Shown here piece after piece: positions 1 to 13,400 of a DNA stretch of 64,000 bases. Origin of the DNA: Ricinus communis. Lineage: Eukaryota; Streptophyta; Magnoliopsida; Malpighiales; Euphorbiaceae. Below the pieces are notes generated by a model. That model was not told where the DNA came from. It saw nothing but the letters and a program-made list of their open reading frames with translations, and did no database searches. Position numbers and translations under genes: made by a program. The first letter of the stretch is position 1, and each line of letters opens with the position of its first letter. The stretch covers positions 31,172,342-31,236,341 of the forward strand of contig NC_063256.1 of assembly GCF_019578655.1 (NCBI RefSeq), given 5' to 3'.

Positions 1-830
1 CGACTGTGAAGCATTATTCCCACTTGTGAAGCTCTATTTTAAAAAGCTGTTATAATGGCTACATTTGCATTTATTGAGGGTATAACGGCTTTATTTCACC
101 TAGAACCATTTAAACTTCATTTCTAATGGTTCTAGGTCAACTTGAGCCTCCTATTTTGTTATATATCTCAATAACCTCTATTTCTTCATTAAATTCTTCT
201 TGTATTGAAGATTCAAGAAAGTACTTGAATCATTGGATAATTGAGTGATTGATTTCTATATTGAAAGCTCAAAAGGGTTAGGTTGAGCCCTTGTGTAAGG
301 ATTAATTGCTCTTGTAACTAAGATTGAAAAGCTTAGACTCGGTTAGAGTGTGAGCCTTGAGAAAACACTTGGGTTAGAGTGTTATCTATAGAAAACACTT
401 AGGTTTGAGTATTAGCCATAGAAAACACTTGGCTTTGAGAGCTAGCCATAGAAAACACTTGTAAGAAATTTGACTGTGAGCTTGGAAACACTTGGGTTTG
501 ATCTTACACCCATAAAAGGATTATTGATAGTGAAAATCTCAAGTGAAGCTTGAGGAGTGGATGTAGGCAAGGAGTTCGTTGAACCATTATAAATTCAGTT
601 TGATTTTCTCTTTCCTAAGATTTTTTTATTTTACTTGTGTTTATTTTATTGTTTGCATTCTCATATTGGATTAGTTAACTGCTTTGGTTAATTGCTTCCG
701 CTAATATTGGTTTTACTACTCAAGTTTTTCAAAGCAAAATTTTTTAGTCGAAATTGATTTTTGTAGACAATCAATTTATCTCCCTTCTTAGTTGTCATAA
801 GGTATTTCAGAGAAATATCAATACCGAGAT
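1..830 (+). repeat. Copia-like LTR remnant
   Basis: A non-coding stretch with the look of the R-U5 part of a plant Copia LTR. A 30-bp tandem repeat begins with GAAAACACTT at 361, 391, 421 and 451, with a weaker copy near 485. A block at about 553-600 (a gtggatgtaggcaa-type phrase followed by gttgaacca) resembles the conserved U5 segment of SIRE/Tork-type Copia LTRs. No TG..CA ends, primer site or target duplication could be fixed, so the class is an inference from remembered family consensus and the borders are approximate. Confidence 0.35.
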
Positions 831-1099
831 AAACTTCTTGATACTGCTTTGGATGAAGGTTATATAACGACTATTAAAGGTCCAAAAAATATACATTGTA
901 GGTTGTGATAAAGGAGGTGTTATAGATATCCTCATTGTTATAGAGGAGCAAAGAAAATGAAAGACTTCTTCTTGACTTATTAATTGTCCTTTTGAGATAT
1001 GAGGTAAATTAAAAGATTGAATGAGTTGAGAGATTTTGAGAAGTTGAGATTAAAAATTTATTTCATACTCACAAGCCTTTAAAAGATATGTCGGGACAT

Positions 1100-2606
1100 C
1101 CATTTTATGATCGTCTTAAAAAATTAAGATTAATCAAGTTAAACAAATAACTACAGCGAGAATCCCACCATGTCAAATAATTTTTTGTTACATCAGAGCA
1201 ATTCAAATCTCCATATAATCTTAAAAACTGTTTATAATGCAAAGGTTAAGATATTACAAGAAAGCTTAGGGGTCGTACAATGATACAAGCATTAACAGAA
1301 GAATTGGTAAAGTGGTTTTACTTATAAAGTAAGGTATGATCACGATGGCCATTTAACACACTTGTCCTTTGCACAACCCAAGTCTATTATGCTAACTAGA
1401 AGCTATAGAAATATTTTTGTGATGGGTTGCACTTACAAGACTAATAAGTATAAGATGTCTTTGCTTGATATCATAGGAGTTTTAAGTTTTAATACTTCAT
1501 TCTATTCTTGCTTTGTTTTCATGCAAACAGAGAAACATAATTGGATATGTTTAGCAAAATATTAGGTGATGAGAATTGTCCTTGTACAATCATATCGGAT
1601 AGATAGTCAGTCTTAATGAATGCCGTACGTATTATTATTTTTTTTTGAAAATAATAAATAACTTGTGTGTTTGGCATATTGAGAAAAGTGCTTTGGCAAG
1701 GTGTAGATCACATTTTAAAGAAAAAACTGATTGGGATGTATTTTTATCCACATTGACGAATTTGATAAACTCTCCATTGAAAGAGAAATTTATTTCAGCA
1801 TGGATAAAGAATCATATGCATTTTAGAAATCAAGTCATATCAAGAGCTGAAGGTGCACATACTATATTAACAATGTACTTACAAGTATCAATCAGTGATC
1901 TTCAACAAGTTAAAGACAAAATATCTCTTGCCATTGTAAATCAATATGAAAATATTAAGTCAAGACTTTCAAGTGAAAGATACGTGCACCACATAGATTT
2001 CACATTCCTCTATTTAAAGAACTTATTAGTCATGTATTTCACTTTGCTTTAAAAGAGATTTATGGTCAATATAAGTTGTTGAGTGATGCACTATTACCTT
2101 TATGTAAGCATAAATTCTCAAGGCCTATGGATCTCCCATGTACTCACATGATGATGGAAGTAAAAAATGATGTCCTACACTTGGATGATATTCATCCATA
2201 ATGGTGAATTGATATGAAATTATTCATTGATGTCCACTAGTGGATAAAATTGTTGAAGACCAATTCAATAATCTCATCTTAAGGTTTCAAGAGAAATGTC
2301 AAAGATTGCCCACCACCAACAAAGACGACACTCTTAAAATAAATTTCTCAATTTGTTGATAACCCACTACCTTTGATTCTTGAACCTCAAATCCATAAAC
2401 ACAAAGGTCGCCCTTTAGGATCGAAAAAAAGAATAAGAAGCAGCTCCACAAGGCGTGATTCATCAATGTTTGAAATAATGGAAAAGGGCAGAAAGTGTGG
2501 TGTGTGCAAATGTGTTGGTCATAATAGCTCTACTTATCAAAAAGTAGTCCAAGATGTGGTTCATCATATTGATAATGATGACACTATGGGGAAGCAATTG
2601 ACTTGA
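1100..2606 (+). pseudogene. Decayed MULE (Mutator-like) transposase
   Basis: Translated pieces, in shifting frames, match the order of a MULE transposase. LKTVYNAKVKILQES is at about 1220. GCTYKTNKYKMSLLDIIGV at about 1424 corresponds to the DDE-core segment that normally starts with DCTYKTN, so the first catalytic Asp is Gly here. CVWHIEKSALARCRSHF (about 1669) is the CxxH region after the second catalytic residue. LPCTHMM (about 2132) is the SWIM zinc-finger end. GRPLGSKKR and the C-terminal knuckle CGVCKCVGHNSST (2400-2550) close the protein. The last knuckle Cys is Tyr. Several frameshifts and stops separate these blocks, and no terminal inverted repeats were recognised. Such proteins cut and move MULE DNA; this copy cannot be active. 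Confidence 0.8.
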
Positions 2607-3400
2607 ACTCCATTCCTAATTCTTGTACTTCCTTCTTCAATAGAATATATTTGTAAGTATACTTAAAGCTTATGAGATAATAAAAAATTACTATAGTGCT
2701 TGTAATTTTTTTATAATTTATGAAAAATATATATTTTTATATTATAGAATTCTTTTTTCGCATTAATGGCATATTTCCTTTTTGAGATTGTATTGAATGA
2801 ATGTATTTCAACTTTCGCCGGGATACACATTTCTAAATTTGCTAATATTAACTATGGTATTTGATGGATTTAATCTTGATTAACCTTTGAAAGTAACTAT
2901 TAAGAATTATTAAGATATATAATAATTTTTTAAATTTTCTTACTAAAGGTTTTAAATATTGCTTAAAGAAATAAGTAGATGATTTGAATTATTTTATTTT
3001 TTAACATTACGTTTAGTTATTATTATTCTATGTGATGTTAATATTTTTTAAAAATATTTATGGCAATTTGTATTTATTGGAATTTTATATTTAATTATTT
3101 GACCATATTTTATTTTGACTTTCTTTGCATAAATTTAGTTATATATAAATGTTAATTTTTTGAATGATATATTAATTCATTAAAAAGAAAAAACTCAAGT
3201 TTAATAAAAAATCTAAATGGGTAAGAACATAATTAGAAAGTAACAAAAACGTGGAGTGAATAATTCAAATTGTTGATATAATAGAATCTGGAAGTACTAG
3301 TTAGAAGGGTATAATGGGAAAATTTCTTCCATTTAATCTTCTAATAATAGTGGGTCTTAGGGTTTATCATTGTTTAAAAGGTAGTGCCAATAACATCTCC
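2607..3400. other. AT-rich spacer
   Basis: Very AT-rich DNA with homopolymer runs. No supported coding region, RNA gene or repeat boundary is seen. Confidence 0.6.
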
Positions 3401-3552
3401 CTAAATATAATGCGTGGATATGAATAGCTGCCATTGCCAGCGCCTCTTCCATTCCCCACGTGAAGACATGGTATGGCATTGTGATTTTGACTTTTGACCC
3501 TACGTGGCGTCTGCCCACTTCTTATCTGCCACGCGCACGCCCACCCTTTTTT

Positions 3553-3591
<39 letters not shown>

Positions 3592-3655
3592 CCCATTCTT
3601 TGTGGAAGCTCAAATCTGCAGTTGATAACAAAATCTTTTGTTTTCTCGTCAAACG
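3401..3655 (+). promoter_or_regulatory. Promoter and 5' leader of the alpha/beta hydrolase gene
   Basis: A TATA-like stretch (ctaaatataa) lies at 3401-3410. A perfect G-box CACGTG is at 3457-3462 and an ACGTGGC element, the ABRE-type core, at 3502-3508. A TTGACC W-box-like site lies just before it. A T-run and a (TC)n microsatellite at about 3547-3588 fall in the presumed 5' untranslated leader, shortly before the ATG at 3656. G-box/ABRE motifs bind bZIP or bHLH factors in plants; regulation by light or ABA is only an inference. Confidence 0.45.
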
Positions 3656-6600
3656 ATGCCGTTTTGCAAGGTCTCCACACAGCAGCCTAATTCAGACGGA
3701 GCTTGCAACAATGGCGTTGAGATTTTCTACAGAACTTACGGTTATGGACCAACCAAAGTCCTCCTTATCATAGGTATGTCCTCTCTTCTCCTTCTTCTTT
3801 TATTTTTTTACTGATCTTATTTTATTCTTCAGAATTTAGAATTTGAATGGATGATCAAATTAATGAATCAGGATTGGCTGGGACGCATGATTCGTGGGGC
3901 CCGCAAATAAAGGGACTAACTGGTACCGATAGGCCAAATGACGATGATGAATTGATGACCGTTGATCGAAACTCAGGCGACAATGACATAGATTGTGGCA
4001 TTCAAGTCTGTGCATTTGATAATCGTGGTATGGGTCGCAGTTCTGTTCCCACCAAAAAATCCCAATATACGTGAGTTTTATCATCTTAAATTTTTCAATT
4101 TTTTTGATTTCCTATTATTCGTGCTTTATTGTTATTATTGACATATGGTAGCTGATTTTAAAGTTATTAAGCCTCCTCTGGGATTGCCTTGGGAAAAGCG
4201 CGTTTCAGATAAATATTTTTTTCCCGAAAACTGTTTTTGGAAACAAAGCAAGTAAATTGGTAGCTATTTTCAGAAGCAGGTTTGACAAAAATAATTTAAG
4301 AAAAATTTTAAGAAAATTAATCTACTAAATTAGATATTAAAAAAAGTCCAAGCCTGCTTTTCTAATGTTCAAAACAGCAATCCCAAACTGGCCATTAGTG
4401 TATTAAGGAAGCAATAAGATTTGATTTTGTGGAGTTGTGATTATTGGTTGCAGAACAAAAATTATGGCAAAAGATGCAATTGCTTTACTGGATCATCTGG
4501 GCTGGACAAAAGCCCATGTATTTGGCCATTCAATGGGTGAGTCTCTAATTTTAGTAGACGTGTTCATTTTTACCTTGTATTGTATTACAACACTTATAAG
4601 TGCTATATGGCACTTTTTATGATAACATATGGGAAAATTGAATTTGTTCTTTATAAATATTGAAATATTTTCATCAATTGATTTTTATGTGTTACTTCTG
4701 AATCAGGTGCTATGATAGCTTGCAAGTTAGCGGCAATGGTGCCTGATAGAGTTCTATCTTTGGCATTGCTTAATGTGACTGGTGGAGGTTTCCAATGCTT
4801 GCCCAAGGTATTATTATATCCTTCTCATTGCAGAGTTGATAAGTTCTATTTCTCTTTGAATTGCAAAACATGGGCGTCTCTTTCTTTTTCTAAATCTTGC
4901 AACCTCCTTTTCTTTTTCAATTTTTTTTTTCTTAAAGCAGATAAAATTATTTGGATATCAGCTTGAAGGGGTTTATCATATGCATTTTCTATAGTTCCTG
5001 TTATAATATGTTTATAATGGTAGGAAGAAAGCTTTTGAAAGACTTAGATAAGAACTGATATCTATTCATGTGCTCTTGTTCCTCTATTGCAATCCAAGAA
5101 GTTCTACTTATGTAGTGCATCCAAGTCTACTAAAAAATCTTAGGTGATGACAGTAACCTATAGAGTTTGAAACTGCCTAGACGGGCTCAAGCTGTTTACA
5201 CAAAGTAAAATCTACTAAATTGTGGACTCTTGGTATGCGTTTCCAAATGTCAAATTGTGAGCGTTAACATATAAAACTAATAGAACATTATTTGAAAGCT
5301 GCTATTGTAGTAAAAAAGGACCAACTATGTGGTTGAATTTGACTAAGCGAACTCAGGAATCTTCATTCTGCTTATTGTCAAAGAATATGATTCGTAATGT
5401 TTAATATAGGTGGCCCAGGAGGCTGACAGATGCCTTAGGTATCAAAGCACAGCAGTTTTACATGTTGACTTCACAATGTGGATTAGTTGCCACTTGTTTA
5501 TGTATGCTATGTTCACGTTAAGGCAAATTTTCTTTACTTTTGTGGTTTTGCTTGTGCTGACCACAAAAGTGCCAGAGTTTTATAAGGCAGGTTCTGTTGA
5601 GAGGTTAAGATTGACTTGGGTTTCAATTGGATCTTGACATTAAAATGACACCGAGGATTTGCCAATCTGGTGCTGAGCCAAACCTAATTGGATCACAATT
5701 CAGTTTGATATTCTCTGTATGCATGTACTGAATATGACAACCTTGAAAAATGTTTCCAGTTGTCTTTTACCAAAACAGATATAAAAGCTAGACTTTTGGC
5801 CATAAAGTATGAGTCTTAGGTTCTTTGTATACTGGCTTCTGTTTACTCTCATTTGAACACAATATCAGCGCAATTGAGGCTTTGATCTTATAGGTTATAA
5901 GCAACCGGTTATGCCTTATAAACTCTATCATAATTGATACCTTTGGTTTGAAATCATAAAAACAGCAAAAGTCTCTCCTCTCATAGATTTTAGTAAAAGA
6001 ATTATGTGCTTTTATTAAATCCATAGTGTTCAATATTTATTGTGGCTCATAATCTCTTAAAGCGTTGTTCCTGAAAACTGTATTTATTAGTCAGTTTAAT
6101 TCAAGCTTATACATAGGTGCCAGAGTCTTGGGAATCTTAAATCCACTGATAAAAACGTAATTATCATGTTTCTTCCAACCGCTTATATGCGTAGATTTTT
6201 CTGTGTTCTTTTGGAAATAGCTAAAAAACCGTGATCTATTTCCATTTTGCACTCAAACTATATCTTCAAGAAAGAAGTTATTTTTGTTTCTTGCAGCTTG
6301 ACCGCCAAACTGTATCAGTTGCAATACGTTTCTTAAAGGCAAAAACTCCTGAGCAAAGAGCAGCTGTAGACTTGGATACTCACTACACGAAGGTGAAAAA
6401 AGTGTTCTTGAACTGCTTGCTACTTGATTTTGAAATATGGCTAAAAATTGACAAAAAGCTGCTAATCATAGCTTAATATATAGATAAATTTCTTGGTATT
6501 TATTTGTGTGTTCCCATGTATTTGCCGTTCTTTGTATCACTGCCTCGAATGGTACCTTATCTCCTTATTGTGAGAGACAGATTGGGGAGTTAAATGCCTG

Positions 6601-9600
6601 GTGAGAAATTTTATACTGTTAATTGTTACAGAACTGTAAAGGAGTAACATGATTTTCTGCACCATTGTGTCATCAAAATTATCCAATATTGATATCTGGA
6701 AATGCTAATATCTGCCTTTCTGAAATTGATTTCCAGTTATTACTATGTGATTTCAGGAGCTCAGTCTATCTTAACTTTCTTTCTGATATGCAGGAATACC
6801 TTGAGGAATATGTTGGCTGTAAGACAAGAAGAGCCATTTTATATCAAGTAAGAAGATCATACTAGTCACGAACTAAAGCTTCAAGTTTGTTCTTACCATC
6901 TTTAAAAGATATCACCATTCATGGATCTGCATTCCTGCATTTTCTAAGTTCTTGTTAATTCCTTGCTTATGACAATGAAATTCCATTGTCAACTCAAATT
7001 ATTTTAGTTTTGCTCTCTGGATTATAGTCCTTTAAAATATATTTTCTTGTACCAAGTCTATGGAATCCTTGGTTAATTATGCCTGGAGCCGCATAGCAAC
7101 TTGTAGTTTAGCTAGGCATTTCATAAAATCGCAAGAGGATAGCCTGGCTGAATGTTAAATGCCTTTCTTTCAGGAATATGTAAAAGGTATATCATCAACT
7201 GGGATGCAGTCTAATTATGGTTTCGATGGTCAAATCAATGCTTGTTGGACACATAAGATGACGCGAACAGAAATTGAAGTGATACGCTCTGCTGGATTTC
7301 TTGTATCAGTCATACATGGCAGGTATCTGTGATTCCTGAAGGCCAAATGCCTAAGGATGTGCAAATGCTGGCAAATCACATGTCTAATGTTTGTGCGTCT
7401 GCGTATTCTGCGTCTTCAGATCTCTTATTCACCTTATTGCTAGTGAATGAAATACTTAAAATGACATGCACAATTAATATTAATTTCATAAAGAAATAAA
7501 ATTTGTGGAAACATGCACATGTACATAATCAGTGATGAGTATTCCTTACAAAATTAAGATTATGCATTCTTTTCCATTAAATCTAGTTTGCAGTTTCCAT
7601 TGCTTAACTTTTAGCTTAGTGATGAGTACTAGAAGTTGATTTGCTATAGGACATGGATTTAGATATTATGTAAATTAATCTATTGGGAGCCTTTTACCTT
7701 TACCCTTCTTATTTAAGAGAAGCAAAGAAATAGATTGTTTGGCTGACTACAGTTGCAGTTATTGCCCAAAGACCCTTAAACCTTGTACTACCTACAAATT
7801 CTAAAGGTCTATCAGTTAAAAAAAAAATAATAATTGCGAGTTTTGATAATTTAATCCAATTTTTTGAATTGTGGCAATTTTAGCCATTTTTCCAAATTAT
7901 TTACAATTTTATATAACACAAAAAGGTTTGAATAGAAAACTTTTTGTTCCTTGCTAGAACAGATAAAGTTTAGCTTTCTCACTTCCCCTCCTTCCCTCCT
8001 CTTTTCCTTTTTCTCTCTTCCCTTCTCTTTTCTCCTCTCTTCTTCTTTTAAAGTTTATCAACTTTTTTTTTCAAAAAAATATTCTGATAAGTAATAAAAA
8101 AAATCTTTTTCAATTTCATCATGCTGGCTATACCGAAACTAATTCACTAAAATTGGTAAAGTTAAAAGCACTAGAATTGTCAAAACTCACAATGGTTTGA
8201 CTCTTAGCGCCCAATTAGCAATTCTGAAGTTATTTAATTCATAATTTTTGTCCTTGTTATACTTTACGCTTAAAATACTCAAATATTTATCTACTCACAT
8301 GACTTAATTCTAACTGAAAAGCTAACTCTAGGCTTAGATAGCACATTCAAATGTTTTATTTTATACTTATATTCTATATTCTTATATTCTGTACTTTAAG
8401 AATTATTCAATTATTTTCATTTATTTTAAAATTTTAGTGGTGACATGTAGAAGTTAGATTGGTTTAGTCATTTTCCTTTGTGCATGTCTATTAAAGGTGC
8501 ATATAAAGTATGAAGATGATTCTAATATTTAATATTTGTGCTATTATTAGTAGTTCAAGTTATCAAATTACAGCCAACTTCAGATTTGTACAATTATTGC
8601 AATTTGGTAATACTACAAGAAAAAAAAAAGATTGCAGTGAGATAGCCATAGATGTTTAGTTATAAATTAAAATCCATGGCAACAAATTAAAATCCATGGC
8701 AACACCTTCTCTGTTACATGCTATTATAAGTGCAATTGCGGCCATTATCGTGATTTTAAACAGTTCTGTAGGATCAAATGCAGGTGATTTTAATGTACTA
8801 TGTTTAAAATACTAATAAATCAATCTTCTTTTTCTTTTTTTTCCTTTTCTCTTTTTGTGCTTCATAGCTTTTAGGGTGCTTGTGCATGATTAATAAGAAA
8901 TGACATCAATCAAAAAGAATTTAGATGGGTTAACAGAGACATGGATTGAGATGTAAGAACCAGCAAAGGCAGATTTCCTATTCAATTTTATGAAGTAAAA
9001 TAGTTTCTCATTCAGATGTATTAGCAATTTTAAGACAATGCATGTATTTTTTTTGTATATTCAAGATTTTGCTTGAAATATATAAATTCTTTTAGGATGA
9101 TGAATTGAGTCACATTTTGCACATGTATTATGCTAGAGTTGGATGTTTTGGATCGTGTGTTATAATGATACACAGTTATTGGACCCTTAACAAATCATAC
9201 CTGCTCAAGATTAATTTTGAGGTTCTTCAAATGTGTAGGAATGATATCATTGCTCAAATATATTATGCAAGGAGGCTTGCAGAGAGACTGCAGCCTGTTG
9301 CTAGGATGATAGATCTCCATGGTGGCCATTTAGTCAGTCATGAGAGGACCGAGGAGGTATTTTTGTACTTGTATGATAGATTTTGAGTAGTGTAGGCCAT
9401 TGAATCCTTGCGATGGTGAAAATCTGCGATATAGAAATATTTATTACTAAACATAGCTGTAGTAATTCCCAGAAGTAGATCAGATTGCATTTTCAGACTA
9501 TTCTCTCTGAAATCGCAGTGAAATGGACCCATATTCATCATGTCTTGGAAAATTGCAGGTCAATCAAGCTCTTCATGACTTGATCACGACAACTGAAACA

Positions 9601-10411
9601 AAAATTAGGCCTCATGATTGGAATAATCTGCCCCAGAAAACTCCTGGTAAGCGTCAAGGTTTTTCTTTTGTGCACCCACTGAGGGACTTAGAAACCACCT
9701 TAACCTTAAGATAAAGCATTTTATTTGCCTATAGGGTCAATGCTTAAGTTTCCTCTTCCTACATTTTATATTCATCGTATTTCTTAAAAAGAGCAAGGGT
9801 CAGGATGAAAAGAATGATAAATCATAGAATCCTGTGTAATCCACATGGATTCTAGTGCTGCAACACCTTAACATCCTTCCAAGAAGGGATGCCACCTTCC
9901 TAGCTAGCAGTTTATACATGCCTGTTATTAAGTGAACTGAAGATAAAAGAGGGAACAGATGAAAGAAAAACTCAGCCAGTGAACTATTTCTCTTAAGAAG
10001 ATGTTGAATGGCTCTAACTGTCTACTGCAATGAACTGTAGTTAACTTGTAACTTCCATCTTGTGATAATTTTCATTGTTATTTTGTCAGGCTGGTTTGAG
10101 ACAGGGATATCACTTTGCAAGACAAGTTCAGAGGGTGGAAACAATGTCCGTTCAAGATGTGGCATAATAGATAAGCTACATGTATGCCTGGTATACATCT
10201 TCAGTCTCTTTATATTTGTATTTGAATATGCACGAAGGGCTCAAAGGAGTCTAAGACCAGCCAGAGTCGGGGCTTCCCTCACATAAGCTAGTTGTCAGTG
10301 AACCTGCCTTTTTCACAGGTAATGAACTCGGTTACACACTCCATCCGTTCAAGGCATGTTTCTGAAGAAGAGAACATTACTAATTCTTCTACATTGTGCA
10401 GGGTTTATTGA
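3656..10411 (+). CDS. Alpha/beta hydrolase fold protein, 11 exons
   Basis: Spliced gene. Exons: 3656-3773, 3872-4070, 4454-4536, 4707-4807, 6297-6392, 6794-6847, 7174-7322, 9239-9356, 9559-9646, 10090-10181, 10319-10411. All junctions are GT..AG and all phases agree, giving 396 aa. The start MPFCKVSTQQPNSDG precedes the first strand KVLLIIGLAGTHDSW. The oxyanion-side motif DNRGMGRSS is in exon 2. The nucleophile elbow GHSMG spans exons 3-4 with Ser132. The acid is Asp269 in HGRND (exons 7-8), and the catalytic His is His297 in LHGGHL (exon 8). So a full Ser-Asp-His triad is present. Exon 2 carries an acidic loop (about residues 56-78). Plant homologues of this type are often auto-annotated as aminoacrylate hydrolase RutD-like, but the substrate is unknown. 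No targeting peptide is obvious, so it is probably cytosolic. Exons 10 and 11 are the least certain because the C-terminus is poorly conserved. Confidence 0.87.
7323..9238 (+). other. Long intron 7 of the hydrolase gene with small repeats
   Basis: This 1.9 kb intron holds a pyrimidine-rich block (about 7980-8045). It also has a perfect 20-bp tandem duplication (aaattaaaatccatggcaac at 8664-8683 and 8684-8703). Just before that is tactacaagaaaa at 8611, which resembles the inner part of a CACTA-transposon end. No coding potential is supported. Confidence 0.5.
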
Positions 10412-13400
10412 TTTCTCGTCTTGATGGTGCGTGTATTTACGATAACATCATTCACTAAAACTTGGTGAAGAATAAGCAAATATTGTTGAGTTATAGAATA
10501 ACAGTTGGTTGGCAAAACATGCCTATACAGAAAGCATATTTATTGAGGTGGCAAAGATCTAAAAGTACTATCAAGGCATTTCTGAAGTCCTTTGGTTTCT
10601 CAGTAGCAACCATGACGTAACAATTTGGTGTGTTTCCCATGAAAGCTGAGAAAAGTACAGTGAATGGCTTGTGACTTAAGAATCAGAAGGGGAAAGATGC
10701 AGAGAAATGTATATTAGAAATACCATACAATTACAAAAGACACTCAAATGTATTTTGAGAATATCATACAATTCGTTGTCTCTTCTATGGTTTGCAACTT
10801 GAAATAAAAGAGGATTTCAAGGTGACTTTGTGGGAAATAGCTACAGAAGGAAAAATAATTTAAATATTAAAGTTTTACTTTCATATGAAATTTCTCTTTG
10901 GTATGCATATCGAAAAATTATCGTTGTTTACACTCTGACCTCCAGTCTTTTATAGGACTATTGTAATCGATCAATAGTAGGGTTAGAATTTCTTTTATTT
11001 AATTATTTAATTTTTTTATAAACTAATTTTATTATGTTCCTGAAGAACAAGCATAAATTTACCAATTTTTCTCTAAAAGCAAAACTGAAAAGTGTTTTTT
11101 TTCTACCCCGATTCTAAACGGGAAACCGAGGGTTAAAAGTTCAAGTATTCTAGTTTATTGCTGGATCTAGATACGTGTTAAAAGTAGATAGAGAAGCCAA
11201 GGTAAATTAAGCATCCACACTATCCAAACTTCATTTAAAAAACTAACCTCCTACGAAATTACCAATATTTCTGAATTACTATTTGGTGTCGTGTAATATC
11301 GGAGTTTCAATAAAAGTAAAATTATTAATTTTATTTCAAATTTATATAATCAATGGAATAAAAAATAAATATTATTATATTTTGTACTTTTATTGTATAT
11401 AATCGTTAAAAAAATAATCTATTATTTTTTTTAATAAATTTATATCCAACGATTGTAATCAAATCTAACAAATCTAATAGCTTGAAATATACGTGATAAT
11501 GGTGTCATGTCACACCGAATCAATTACCAATATTTTTACATCATAAATCAACAATATATTAAGTGCTGATTTATACTATAAATAGTTACTATTTGGTTAA
11601 TCGAACAGTTATGCCATTTTATAATTATCAATTCTGTCATTTTTGAAATCTAAGATTGGATTATTTTTATTAATTAACCATTAAAAATGATTTGATCTCA
11701 GTTAATTTTTGTGTTAACCGATATGTCAAACCAAACTTGAAATTAAGACTCAAAACTAAAACTGAAACCATCGAATTATTAAGTATTTTCTTAGTTCAGT
11801 GTTGACCGATTTCGGTTCTGATCGATTTTTTTTGTCAACCACCTGGTTCATCATACCCTACATGCATGGGTACATTTATATCACACCTCTTAGTTCTTAG
11901 AAAAAATGATTTCAAGACAGAACCAAACATTAATAACTAACTCAAGTTGTCAGCAAATTTAAAGGTGCTAGTATTATCATATTTTTAAGTATAATACTCA
12001 ACTATAAGTCATTCGTCAAAATTAAAGTCCTAAACTGTATCTCTGTCAACCCTTTAGTTTCTATGTGGAATCAAGCATCAGATTTGGGTTGCTTGAAGAA
12101 GAGCAGTAGCTCACAAAAGAAGATAAGCTGTAAAAAGTTACTAAATTCATATTTTATTACTATACAAGAAAATTTAATATTCTATAATGACAGAAATGTG
12201 TGCTTGTTAGATAGAGATAGAGAGACATGCCTGGCACTTGCTCTGGAGATGAACATGGCTCCAAGTAATCTTTGCTTTGCAGAAGTTGAAAAAATAAAAA
12301 AAAAACAGAAAGAAAAATGAAACAAAGGGAAAATGTATTAAGAATATGTAGAAGAAGGGTGACTGTTGAGTAATATGCCATCCTATCTTATGATATGTAA
12401 ATCATGTCAGCTGTGCCTATGGAATATACTAACATAATATTCCAGCATCTTCTTTGCTTTGGCTTCACAAGTTTGCTTCTTTTGTTTCATTACTTTTTTT
12501 CTTTTTTATTTAGTTAATTTTGGCAAAGGCTATGGATAATTTTCTGAAATTTTAGCCGAAGTGTAGTTAAATTTATAAACTTTTAAATAGCTCAATTTCA
12601 ACTCTAAAATTGAAAGAATAGAACATATATATCTTTGAAACTAACTCTATTTTAACTAATGATGATGGATATTTATCTTTATCAAAATAAAATAGAAAAT
12701 ATAATTTTATGATTTTACTCATTAAAAACCAAAAGTAATTATATTTCTATATGCAAAAAAAAAAAAAAAAAAAAACATGAATTAAAAGATATTAGACAAT
12801 TTTTTAGCGTCTAAGTTATTTAAGTTTTATATTATTACACGGTAAAATAAATAAAATTAATTTTAATAATGTAATTATTGTATTTTTTAAAATTTTAATA
12901 ATATGATTGAATTATTTTAAAATTTAATTGTGCTTTAATGGCAATTTTAGAAACTCATCTATACTTTTTGCCTATATTTTCAAATGGCATGTGTGCAAAT
13001 TCAGCTTCCCAATTCTATTGTATTACAACAATTATTATCAAATAATTGATTTTTTAATGCTTTGTTCATTTAAACATATAATGTGGAACAGATTTCGTGC
13101 AAATGACTCCACAAATCTAGCAGCCAATACAGATATAATTATCAAAAGAAACATTAAGAAAAGAATTTAAAAAGAAAGGCAAAGCTTTTTTCACTTGTTT
13201 GAGTTTTCGAAGGTTGTTTTTATTAAGCTTCTAAACTTTAATATTTGAAGTATATATTATTTTACATGTTTTAAAAACTTGACTGATGCTATTAAAATAA
13301 AGATCTAAAATTCCCTTTTCAGGCTATTAAAGTTCTATGTAGGAAGCCTTTAATTTTAAACGGTTAAAGTGCCAATTTGTCATAAACTTGAATTCAATGG

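Noticed and set aside
361..480. CRISPR-like spaced repeats
   Set aside because: Repeats are only 10 bp with related fillers in a plant LTR-like sequence; not a CRISPR array.
3460..3773. Two overlapping open frames starting upstream of 3656
   Set aside because: They run through the TC microsatellite in other frames than the conserved hydrolase N-terminus; the ATG at 3656 gives the conserved reading.
5410..5637. 75-codon frame inside hydrolase intron 4
   Set aside because: No similarity to hydrolase families and no need for an extra exon; exons 4 and 5 join in phase.
8611..8703. CACTA-like end (tactacaagaaaa) beside a 20-bp tandem duplication in hydrolase intron 7
   Set aside because: The first bases are not CAC, and no matching inverted end or 3-bp target duplication was found, so it is not called as an element.
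12063..12320. 85-codon frame in the spacer
   Set aside because: AT-rich, lysine-rich end from an A-run, no recognisable domain or gene context.
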